Shown here: piece by piece, positions 13,458-19,932 of the stretch
Numbering within the stretch: position 1 is the first letter of the stretch
Layout of the letters: every line of letters begins with the position of its first letter
Assembly: GCA_900547825.1 (NCBI GenBank)
Contig: URII01000047.1
Coordinates: 1-19,932 of the forward strand
Length of the DNA: 19,932 bases
Direction of reading: 5' to 3'
DNA from: an uncultured Porphyromonadaceae bacterium
Lineage (GTDB): Bacteria; Bacteroidota; Bacteroidia; Bacteroidales; Muribaculaceae
Notes under the pieces: model-generated
The model's input: only the letters and a program-made list of their open reading frames with translations
Told to the model about the DNA's origin: nothing
Database searches by the model: none
Program-made: the position numbers and the translations under genes

Positions 13458-15302
13458 ATGGAACTGCAAGAAAAGTCAGCCCCCGAACTTGACTCCCGGC
13501 TCGACTCACCCCTCGCTGAAGATTCCGCCCTAAGCGCGGAGTCTCTGACTCTATCAGAAGATGAAACTGCCACAAATGCTGATACCGACCCGGATGTATC
13601 CGGCCCGGCAACGAAAGCCGAAGCAGTGGAATTGTTACGCGCCATCGCCGCAAAAGATCCTGCCGAAATAGGCACGGACGAGACCGGCCGGCTCAAACAA
13701 TTGTTTTATGCACTCCATAATGCCGACTTACGCCGGCAGCGTGACGAATATGTAGCTGCCGGAAACGATCCGGAAACTTTCACCACTCTTCCTGATCCTC
13801 TGGAAGATGAGTTCAAAGAACTGCTTACGGCCATAAAGGAGAAAAAATCGGAATTCCGGGCCGCACAGGAAGCCGAACGCGAAGCAAACCTGAAACGTAA
13901 ACGGGAGATAATAGCCGAGCTGAACAGCATGGCCGATGACACTGACAATGTCAACCGCCACTATCAGCGTGTAAAAGAACTCCAGGCTGAATTCAAGACA
14001 ATAGGCGAAGTGCCTCCAACAGAATCTACCGATGTGTGGAAACAGTGGCAGGAGTCAGTGGAACGATTCTACGACAGGCTCAAAATCAATATGGAACTGC
14101 GCGACTACGATTTCAAGAAAAACCTTGCCGAAAAGCAGCTCATAATTGCCGAAGCACAATCACTTAAGGATGAAGAAGATGTGATAGCCGCATTCCGCCG
14201 TTTACAGGATCTCCACGACAAATGGCGCGAGACAGGCCCCGTGGCCAAAGATATCCGCGAAGAGATATGGAACACATTCAAGGATGCCTCGGCAGAAATC
14301 AACAAACGTTATCAGGCATTTTTCGAGGAGCGCAAAGCCCGTGAAAACGAGAATGAAGCTGCCAAGACCGCCTTATGCGAACGCATTGAAGCCATGGACT
14401 TCTCTGCCATAACCTCCTATAAGGGCTGGGATGAAATGACCGAAGCCATAATCGGCCTACAGAACGAATGGAAGAAAATAGGGTTCGCCTCACGCAAAGT
14501 CAACAACAAACTGTTTGCCCGTTTCCGTGAAACCTGCGACAAGTTCTTTGCCGCCAAAGCCGAATTTTTCAAATCCATGAAAGAGGAGCTGGCCGAGAAC
14601 CTACGCAAGAAGACAGCTCTTTGCGAACAGGCCGAGGCTCTGGCCGAGAGCACTGAATGGCGCGCCACTGCCGATAAACTTGTAGAGCTCCAGAAAGAAT
14701 GGAAAACAATAGGATCGGTGCCCAAAAAGCAAAGTGATGCCATATGGAAACGCTTCCTTTCCGCATGCGATAAATTCTTCGACCGCAAAAAGCAGGCTAC
14801 CTCCGGCACCCGCAAACTTGAACAGGAAAACCTCAAGATCAAACGCGGACTCATTGAGCAGCTTAAAGCCATAACTCCCGACACGCCACGCGAAGAAGCC
14901 ATAGCCACAGTAAAAGATGTACAGGCCAAATGGCGTGAGACAGGACATGTGCCGTTCAAAGAGAAAGATGCGCTTCACGACACTTACCGCACATTGACAG
15001 GCGACCTTTACAAATCGCTTGACATACGCGGCGATGTGGCACGGATGAACTCGTTCGAGAACTCCATCAACGAAATGAAGGGTGACGACAACAAGCTGTT
15101 CCGCGAACGCGACAGGCTCATGCGTGCGTTTGAGCAGCGTAAGAGCGAACTCCACACCTACGAGAACAATCTCGGTTTCTTCAATTCCAAAACAAAATCG
15201 GGAGATTCAATGCTTCGGGAAATGGAGCGTAAAATACAGCGGCTCAAAGAGGACATCGCAACCCTTGAGACAAAAATCAAACTGATAGACGAAAAACTTT
15301 AA
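13458..15302 (+). CDS. DUF349 repeat protein
   Basis: A 614-residue cytosolic protein built of five DUF349 helical repeats, each with a core of the form (E/K)(W/F)(K/R)xxGxVP followed by a W/L-x-x-F helix: roughly 148-212 (EFKTIGEVP), 225-292 (KWRETGPVA), 305-372 (EWKKIGFAS), 386-447 (EWKTIGSVP) and 462-523 (KWRETGHVP). An acidic, Ser/Thr/Ala-rich N-terminal tail (1-50) looks disordered; residues 540-614 form a coiled coil. There is no signal peptide, membrane segment or catalytic motif. The molecular function of the family is not settled to my knowledge; a scaffold or nucleic-acid/ribosome-associated role is only a guess. It is divergent from dnaX with a well-formed promoter of its own and is followed by a strong inverted repeat. 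Confidence 0.9.
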   Translation: MELQEKSAPELDSRLDSPLAEDSALSAESLTLSEDETATNADTDPDVSGPATKAEAVELLRAIAAKDPAEIGTDETGRLKQLFYALHNADLRRQRDEYVAAGNDPETFTTLPDPLEDEFKELLTAIKEKKSEFRAAQEAEREANLKRKREIIAELNSMADDTDNVNRHYQRVKELQAEFKTIGEVPPTESTDVWKQWQESVERFYDRLKINMELRDYDFKKNLAEKQLIIAEAQSLKDEEDVIAAFRRLQDLHDKWRETGPVAKDIREEIWNTFKDASAEINKRYQAFFEERKARENENEAAKTALCERIEAMDFSAITSYKGWDEMTEAIIGLQNEWKKIGFASRKVNNKLFARFRETCDKFFAAKAEFFKSMKEELAENLRKKTALCEQAEALAESTEWRATADKLVELQKEWKTIGSVPKKQSDAIWKRFLSACDKFFDRKKQATSGTRKLEQENLKIKRGLIEQLKAITPDTPREEAIATVKDVQAKWRETGHVPFKEKDALHDTYRTLTGDLYKSLDIRGDVARMNSFENSINEMKGDDNKLFRERDRLMRAFEQRKSELHTYENNLGFFNSKTKSGDSMLREMERKIQRLKEDIATLETKIKLIDEKL

Positions 15303-15314
15303 TTACCACACCCG

Positions 15315-15356
15315 ACGTACGGGACAAGGAGCCTATACACTCCCTGTCCCGTACGT
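15315..15356 (+). terminator. Strong hairpin after the DUF349 gene, without a U-tract
   Basis: A perfect 12-bp stem (15315-15326 with 15345-15356, ACGTACGGGACA type) extends by three more pairs after one mismatch around a 10-nt loop. It lies 12 bp after the DUF349 stop and 28 bp before the sugar transferase start. No T-run follows on the plus strand, so it may be a weak terminator, a processing/stability element or an attenuator for the downstream operon. Confidence 0.5.
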
Positions 15357-15384
15357 TGACAAATATATCTCCTCGCATTAACGA

Positions 15385-16779
15385 ATGCCCTACACACGTT
15401 CTAAAGCGCAAGGATTCGGCCGCTATCTCAACAATGTACTGACAGCGGTGGATTTTCTTGTACTGAACCTTACATTCTTAATCGCCACCCACACCCACCC
15501 AGAGCTTACATGTTCGCGCGGAGGGCTTGTGTGGTTACTGCTGAATCTTGCCATGCTCCCCACTATCGGGCGGCATCACAGGATATTCAGCGTGCGGTCT
15601 ATGCCTATGGAGAAACTGTTGCTTAACTCCTGGCGCACTATCGCCGTGCAGTTTGCCCTGTTCGTAGCCCTGCTTTTTATAGTAGGGTTGGATACCATTT
15701 CGTGGCATTCCATAGGCTACTACTACTCCATACTGGCCATTGTGTTTCCCCTCGTAAGGATTCTTGAACGCATAGTGGTAAAGTATGTCAGAAAAAAAGG
15801 CATTAACTTTGCCAAGACAGCAATAGTAGGCACCAACCCTACTGCACTGAGACTAAGAGAGGAAATGGCCTCGGATTCAGGATTCGGATTCAACTTTGTA
15901 GGATACTTCGGCAAAAAGAATCCTGACGCGGAACTCACCGGCAAATACATAGGCGGTGTGGATAAACTGCGTGAATGGATTGAGGCGGGAAAAGTGTCGG
16001 AAGTATATTTCACGATGTCGGGGGAGGATCACACTCTGCTTAAAGAAGTGATAAAGCTTACTGACCAGAACATGATCCGTTTTTTCTATGTGCCTCAGAT
16101 ATCACGATACATCAACACTCAGTTCCAGCTTCACCCGTTAGGCTCAATGCCAGTGCTGTCAATACGGCCTAACCCGCTCTCATCAGTGTTGAACCGATGG
16201 ATGAAACGAGGGTTTGACCTCCTGTTCTCATCTGTGGCCCTGATATTTTTTCCATTGATCCTTATTCCGGTGGCAATAGCCATAAAATGCTCGTCACCCG
16301 GACCGGTATTCTTCGTGCAACAGCGAACAGGCTACAAAGGCCGCTCATTCGGATGCATAAAGTTCCGCACCATGAAAGTAAATGCTGCCGCAGATTCAAT
16401 GCAGGCCACACGCGACGACCCGCGCAAGACTCGCGTTGGGGACTTTCTGCGCCGCACATCAATTGATGAACTTCCACAGTTTATCAATGTATGGCTCGGT
16501 CAGATGTCGGTTGTAGGCCCACGCCCCCACATGGTAAGGCAAACCGAAGAATATTCACGTCTCATTGACCAATATATGGTACGCCACAACGTGAAGCCGG
16601 GCATTACCGGATGGGCGCAGGTAACAGGATTCAGGGGACGCACCGAAGAGTTATGGCAAATGGAAGGCCGAGTAAAGCGCGATGTATGGTACATCGAGCA
16701 CTGGAGCTTTCTGCTGGACCTTAAAATCATATATAAGACTCTTGCCAACGCCATTCAGGGCGATGACAACGCATTCTGA
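15385..16779 (+). CDS. Undecaprenyl-phosphate sugar phosphotransferase (WcaJ/PHPT type)
   Basis: Polyprenyl-phosphate hexose-1-phosphate transferase that starts a surface glycan repeat by moving a sugar phosphate from a UDP-sugar to undecaprenyl phosphate at the inner membrane. The 464 residues have the family layout: four hydrophobic N-terminal segments (about 18-36, 46-61, 84-102, 109-128), a Rossmann-like cytoplasmic domain (143-240, AIVGTNPTA), a fifth membrane segment (277-300) after KRGFDLLFS, then the catalytic domain with SSPGPVFFVQQRTGYKG, GCIKFRTM, the catalytic Asp-Glu in SIDELPQF (359-366), MSVVGPRPHMV and KPGITGWAQVTGFRG. The donor sugar cannot be read from sequence; glucose-1-phosphate is the common annotation. 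No glycosyltransferases, flippase or polymerase genes lie nearby. recQ begins 3 bp after its stop. Confidence 0.93.
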   Translation: MPYTRSKAQGFGRYLNNVLTAVDFLVLNLTFLIATHTHPELTCSRGGLVWLLLNLAMLPTIGRHHRIFSVRSMPMEKLLLNSWRTIAVQFALFVALLFIVGLDTISWHSIGYYYSILAIVFPLVRILERIVVKYVRKKGINFAKTAIVGTNPTALRLREEMASDSGFGFNFVGYFGKKNPDAELTGKYIGGVDKLREWIEAGKVSEVYFTMSGEDHTLLKEVIKLTDQNMIRFFYVPQISRYINTQFQLHPLGSMPVLSIRPNPLSSVLNRWMKRGFDLLFSSVALIFFPLILIPVAIAIKCSSPGPVFFVQQRTGYKGRSFGCIKFRTMKVNAAADSMQATRDDPRKTRVGDFLRRTSIDELPQFINVWLGQMSVVGPRPHMVRQTEEYSRLIDQYMVRHNVKPGITGWAQVTGFRGRTEELWQMEGRVKRDVWYIEHWSFLLDLKIIYKTLANAIQGDDNAF

Positions 16780-16782
16780 CCA

Positions 16783-18600
16783 ATGACGGGCACCTCACCG
16801 CGTTCACTCGACTATACCCGTCAGGCCCAGTTGGCCCTACGGCGGTTCTACGGCTACAGCGCTTTCAGACCAATGCAGCTTGAGATAATTCTCAATGCTT
16901 TGGAGGGAAATGACGCACTCGTACTTATGCCCACCGGAGGCGGCAAATCAATCTGTTATCAGATCCCGGCTCTGCTGCGAGATGGAGTCACATTGGTAAT
17001 ATCACCTCTCATATCACTTATGGCTGACCAGGTTTCGGCCCTTCAGGCCAACGGAATTCCTGCCGCAGCCATAAATTCAGCCAATGCCGAGGATGCAAAC
17101 CGGACTATAATGGAAAATGCGGCACGCGGACAGATCAAACTGCTTTATCTGTCGCCTGAGCGCATGATGGCAGATTTCGACCGCATTTCCTCCCTGCCGA
17201 TAAACATGGTGGCAATTGACGAGGCCCACTGCATATCGCAATGGGGACACGATTTCCGGCCCGTATATACACAGCTTAATGCCATACGCCGGCACATGCC
17301 TGAAATTCCGGTAATGGCTCTTACCGCAACAGCCGACCGCCTGACGCGCACCGATATAATAAAACAACTGAATCTGCGCGACTGCCGGGAATTTATCAGC
17401 TCGTTCGACCGGCCCAATATATCCATACGGGTGATCAATGGCTCTACTAAATCGTCGCGGATCGCTTTCATAGAACGGCTTGTGCGCAAATATCCCTTCG
17501 ACTCTGGCATAGTCTACTGCCTGTCGCGCAAAACCTGTGAAACAATGAATGCCGAACTTCAACGGCGCGACATAGCTTCGACTGTGTACCATGCAGGTCT
17601 CACACCTGAACGCCGCGACACAGCCCAACGCAGGTTCATCAACGGCGAAGTACAGGTAGTGTGTGCCACAGTAGCATTCGGCATGGGCATTGACAAAAGC
17701 AACATCCGATGGGTTGTGCACAACAACATGCCGCAAAGCATGGAAAGCTATTATCAGGAAATTGGACGCGCCGGGCGTGACGGAATGCCGGCCGAAGCCA
17801 TAATGTTTTTCAACTATGGCGACCTGATCACTCTGAGATCGTTTGTTGAGGAGAGCGGCCTTAAAGCCGTTAATATGGAGAAACTAAAGCGGATGCAGCA
17901 GTTTGCCGAGGCCTCGGTATGCCGGCGCCGTATACTTCTGAGCTATTTCAACGAATCAGTGGACCATGACTGCCACAACTGCGACATATGTCTTGATCCG
18001 CCCACACGCACAGACGGCACCGAAATAGTGCTGAAAGCCCTTTCGGCAGCCCTCCGCACCCGCGAACGTGCCGGCATAACAATGCTCGCCGATATACTTA
18101 TTGGTTCTGCTCGGACTGACATTGTTTCCGCCGGATTCCACCTTATAAAGACCTACGGAGCCGGACGTGACATGCCCCGCAACGCATGGCTCCACTATAT
18201 TACACAAATGATACAGCTGGGAATTCTGGAAATCGCTTACGATGAAGGAAACCATCTGAAAGTAACATCTTTAGGCCGCAATATCCTCAACTCACGGCGC
18301 AGGGTGGAGCTTACTGAGTTCAAACGTCCCGCAGCAGGGATATCCAAACGCAAGGCTATTCCGGCGGCTCCAGTTTCGCCTGACGAAGACCTGCTGAACG
18401 ACCTGAAGCAATTACGCCGCAAAATCGCCAAAGCCGAAGGGGTTCCGCCATATATAGTTTTCTCCGACAAGTCTCTTGCCGATATGGCTGGCCGCCGGCC
18501 TGTAACACGCGAGGAATTCGCGGAAACAGAAGGCGTTGGCGAAAAGAAAACCGCAAAGTATTGGAGAGCGTTTACCACCGAGATCAAACAACACTTGTAA
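16783..18600 (+). CDS. recQ: ATP-dependent DNA helicase RecQ
   Basis: 3'-5' superfamily 2 helicase for recombination and fork repair. The 605 residues carry the full RecQ layout: helicase core with Walker A TGGGKS (51-56), DEAH (146-149), the aromatic-rich loop QWGHDFRP (153-160), motif III LTATA (180-184), and the second RecA lobe with YHAGL, QVVCATVAFGMGIDK and the arginine-finger region QEIGRAGRDG; the RecQ-C-terminal zinc site Cys380, Cys397, Cys400 and Cys403 followed by a winged helix (about 410-515); and a C-terminal HRDC domain (about 535-605). Length is normal and nothing looks damaged. The ATG lies 3 bp after the sugar transferase stop, so translation is probably coupled although the functions are unrelated; the zinc-ribbon gene follows after 23 bp. 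Confidence 0.97.
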   Translation: MTGTSPRSLDYTRQAQLALRRFYGYSAFRPMQLEIILNALEGNDALVLMPTGGGKSICYQIPALLRDGVTLVISPLISLMADQVSALQANGIPAAAINSANAEDANRTIMENAARGQIKLLYLSPERMMADFDRISSLPINMVAIDEAHCISQWGHDFRPVYTQLNAIRRHMPEIPVMALTATADRLTRTDIIKQLNLRDCREFISSFDRPNISIRVINGSTKSSRIAFIERLVRKYPFDSGIVYCLSRKTCETMNAELQRRDIASTVYHAGLTPERRDTAQRRFINGEVQVVCATVAFGMGIDKSNIRWVVHNNMPQSMESYYQEIGRAGRDGMPAEAIMFFNYGDLITLRSFVEESGLKAVNMEKLKRMQQFAEASVCRRRILLSYFNESVDHDCHNCDICLDPPTRTDGTEIVLKALSAALRTRERAGITMLADILIGSARTDIVSAGFHLIKTYGAGRDMPRNAWLHYITQMIQLGILEIAYDEGNHLKVTSLGRNILNSRRRVELTEFKRPAAGISKRKAIPAAPVSPDEDLLNDLKQLRRKIAKAEGVPPYIVFSDKSLADMAGRRPVTREEFAETEGVGEKKTAKYWRAFTTEIKQHL

Positions 18601-18623
18601 AAACAATATTTAATTCCACATAA

Positions 18624-19277
18624 ATGGCACTTATCAAATGTGACGAATGCGGTCACAAAATATCCGACAAATCGATAGCCTGTCCTAATTGCGGCTATCC
18701 CACTCATCTTAACAAGGCTTTAGCCGTACCGACCCCGGAGCCAAAACCGGCTCCTTCACAGGAATGTGAGATGGCTCCACCGGAACCGGCAAAGAAAGCC
18801 ACCGAAAAGGCAGCTGTAGAGACAGACGCACTGGCTGAATATGAAGCATCGCTGACGCAACCCGACACGCCCGAACGAAACGAACGCAAAAAGCTATGGT
18901 TTTATATAGCTTTCTTCGCTGCCATGCTTGCTATTGTGGGAGGGCTTTACTATTATGCAAAAGCCAATCCCACCGAAAGCGAGGAGGACGCTGCAGAAGA
19001 AAATGTGGAACTCGCGGAACCTGCTGCCACGGACTCTGTGGCTGACAGCGTGAACAACCTGACAGAACCACAGCCTGCACCAACTTCTGTTTCGGCACAA
19101 ACTCCTGCAAAACCGACGCCAGCTAAACCTGCGCCCACACCTGTCAGAGAGCAACCACAGACATCTGAATCCACAGAAAGCGCGGAGAGCGTAACTGCCG
19201 ATCCGCAACCTGCCGCAACAACATCGGGCACCACCACTACTACAACTACCACAACAACTACTACAATAACAGAATAA
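18624..19277 (+). CDS. Zinc-ribbon, single-TM protein with Pro/Thr-rich tail
   Basis: Function unknown, 217 residues. The N-terminus is a zinc ribbon with Cys6-x2-Cys9 and Cys20-x2-Cys23 (CDECGHKIS, CPNCGYP), then a Pro/Glu/Ala-rich cytoplasmic linker (about 32-88), a basic ERKK stop, one membrane helix (about 91-110, LWFYIAFFAAMLAIVGGLYY), an acidic segment (116-145) and a Pro/Thr/Ala-rich extracytoplasmic stalk ending in twelve consecutive threonines. With no signal peptide and the positive charge before the helix, the ribbon should face the cytoplasm and the tail the periplasm. Such ribbon-plus-TM proteins are widespread and usually uncharacterised. It sits 23 bp after recQ and 12 bp before bcp. 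The Pro/Thr region could be a cell-wall-spanning linker; no enzymatic domain is visible. Confidence 0.8.
   Translation: MALIKCDECGHKISDKSIACPNCGYPTHLNKALAVPTPEPKPAPSQECEMAPPEPAKKATEKAAVETDALAEYEASLTQPDTPERNERKKLWFYIAFFAAMLAIVGGLYYYAKANPTESEEDAAEENVELAEPAATDSVADSVNNLTEPQPAPTSVSAQTPAKPTPAKPAPTPVREQPQTSESTESAESVTADPQPAATTSGTTTTTTTTTTTTITE
19230..19265 (+). repeat. ACN trinucleotide repeat encoding twelve Thr
   Basis: Twelve Thr codons in a row (mixed ACC, ACT and ACA) encode residues 203-214 at the C-terminus of the zinc-ribbon protein. The mixed codons make it an imperfect microsatellite; length changes would stay in frame. Confidence 0.9.
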
Positions 19278-19289
19278 TCCTTTTTAATC

Positions 19290-19739
19290 ATGAATATCGG
19301 AGATCATATACCCGAAATACTCGGAATAGGCCCTGACGGCAAGAAAGTGAAAAGTTCAGATTATGCCGGCAAACCTCTCGTTATATATTTCTATCCCAAG
19401 GACAATACTCCTGGATGCACTGCCGAAGCATGCTCTCTGCGCGATTACAATGCGGAAATTCAGGCCAAGGGATATGAAATAATAGGTATCAGCAAAGATT
19501 CAACTGCAAGCCATGAAAAATTTGCTAATAAATACTCTCTTCCATTCACACTCCTGAGCGATCCCACCACTGAGGTAAACCAGGCTTTCGGAGTATGGCA
19601 GAAAAAGAAAATGGCCGGCCGTGAATATATGGGCACCGTCCGCACCACATTCCTTACGGACAGCGACCACCGCATCACCCACATAATAACCAAGGTGAAT
19701 ACTAAAAACGCGGCCTCGCAAATATTAGACCTAATATGA
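19290..19739 (+). CDS. bcp: Thioredoxin-dependent thiol peroxidase, Bcp/PrxQ type
   Basis: Peroxiredoxin that reduces hydrogen peroxide and organic peroxides using thioredoxin; cytosolic. The 149 residues show the Bcp active site KDNTPGCTAEACSLRDY, with peroxidatic Cys43 (in TPGC) and resolving Cys48 five residues on, the arrangement of atypical two-Cys PrxQ enzymes. The conserved Arg118 in GTVRTTFL supports the peroxidatic Cys, and YEIIGISKDSTASHEKFANKYSLPFTLLSDP is the usual middle block. Length is normal. It lies 12 bp after the zinc-ribbon gene and ends a tight run of four genes. Co-transcription with recQ could link oxidative-stress defence and DNA repair, but that is inference. Confidence 0.96.
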   Translation: MNIGDHIPEILGIGPDGKKVKSSDYAGKPLVIYFYPKDNTPGCTAEACSLRDYNAEIQAKGYEIIGISKDSTASHEKFANKYSLPFTLLSDPTTEVNQAFGVWQKKKMAGREYMGTVRTTFLTDSDHRITHIITKVNTKNAASQILDLI

Positions 19740-19827
19740 CAGCCTCCCAGTCCTGAGGATTATATATTTATCAACCAGCCATTTATACATTTAAGTTAAA
19801 AATATCAGTAAATTTCATGCCTTAAAA

Positions 19828-19859
19828 TTTGGCTGGTTCATAAAAACTCCCTATCTTTG
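19828..19859 (+). promoter_or_regulatory. tRNA-Lys promoter, Bacteroidetes type
   Basis: -33 TTTG (19828-19831), a 20-bp spacer and -7 TATCTTTG (19852-19859) match the consensus fully. A start near 19866 is about 15 nt ahead of the mature tRNA 5' end, as expected for a short-leader tRNA transcript. Confidence 0.82.
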
Positions 19860-19880
19860 CAACGCTTTTAAGGAAGAGAT

Positions 19881-19932
19881 GATTCGCTAGCTCAGCTGGT
19901 AGAGCACAACACTTTTAATGTTGGGGTCCTGG
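19881..19932 (+). tRNA. tRNA-Lys (anticodon TTT), 5' part
   Basis: The window ends inside this gene. Visible parts: acceptor 5' strand GATTCGC (19881-19887), TA at positions 8-9, D stem GCTC/GAGC (19890-19893, 19902-19905) around AGCTGGTA, anticodon stem CAACA/TGTTG (19907-19911, 19919-19923) with loop CTTTTAA giving anticodon TTT, variable loop GGGTC, and the first T-stem bases. It decodes AAA/AAG lysine codons. The 3' acceptor strand is outside the window, so acceptor pairing cannot be checked; more tRNA genes may follow. Confidence 0.9.

Noticed and set aside
17077..17736. Open frame of 219 residues on the minus strand inside recQ
   Set aside because: It overlaps the conserved helicase core; no domain is recognisable and recQ explains the region.
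19743..19758. CCTC/GAGG hairpin just after bcp as a terminator
   Set aside because: Only four base pairs; not enough to support termination.

Overview
The window looks like a chromosomal, largely housekeeping segment of a gut-type Bacteroidales genome; Muribaculaceae is my best guess, from memory of the families and not tested. Supporting signs are the uppS-bamA-ompH-ompH envelope cluster, a DUF5606 protein (a Bacteroidetes family), a secreted choice-of-anchor J/Fn3 protein with a T9SS-like tail, no obvious Shine-Dalgarno sequences, and several promoters of the Bacteroidetes type (-33 TTTG, 19-21 bp spacer, -7 TAnnTTTG). I see no phage, IS element, CRISPR array, rRNA gene or integrase.

Layout. 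Positions 1-4311 (+): 3' part of uppS, bamA and two tandem Skp/OmpH-like chaperone genes, together serving undecaprenyl phosphate supply and outer-membrane protein assembly. A convergent pair of terminators (4338-4440) separates these from a minus-strand block: rplS (4465-4815), a 1134-residue multidomain secreted protein (4948-8352) and an AGCS-type sodium/amino-acid symporter (8475-9881). Divergent from the symporter is a glutaminase-family gene (10040-10963, +), which ends at a shared hairpin terminator against a minus-strand pair, DUF5606 gene (11048-11473) and dnaX (11517-13289). From 13458 everything is on the plus strand: a five-repeat DUF349 protein, an undecaprenyl-phosphate sugar phosphotransferase, recQ, a zinc-ribbon/single-TM protein, a Bcp-type peroxiredoxin and the first two thirds of a tRNA-Lys(TTT) gene cut by the window end.

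How the genes fit together. uppS and the sugar phosphotransferase make and use the same lipid carrier. BamA and the Skp proteins form one assembly pathway. The symporter and glutaminase-like gene plausibly form a glutamine or amino-acid use pair. The sugar transferase, recQ, zinc-ribbon and bcp genes lie 3, 23 and 12 bp apart and probably share a transcript despite unrelated functions.

No stretch above 300 bp lacks a gene; the longest gaps are 168 bp (13290-13457), 158 bp (9882-10039), 153 bp (4312-4464) and 141 bp (19740-19880). I found no clearly new system. The best leads are a perfect 22-bp palindrome over the -7 box of the large secreted protein's promoter, a glutaminase homologue that appears to lack several family catalytic residues, and the zinc-ribbon membrane protein with a poly-threonine tail.
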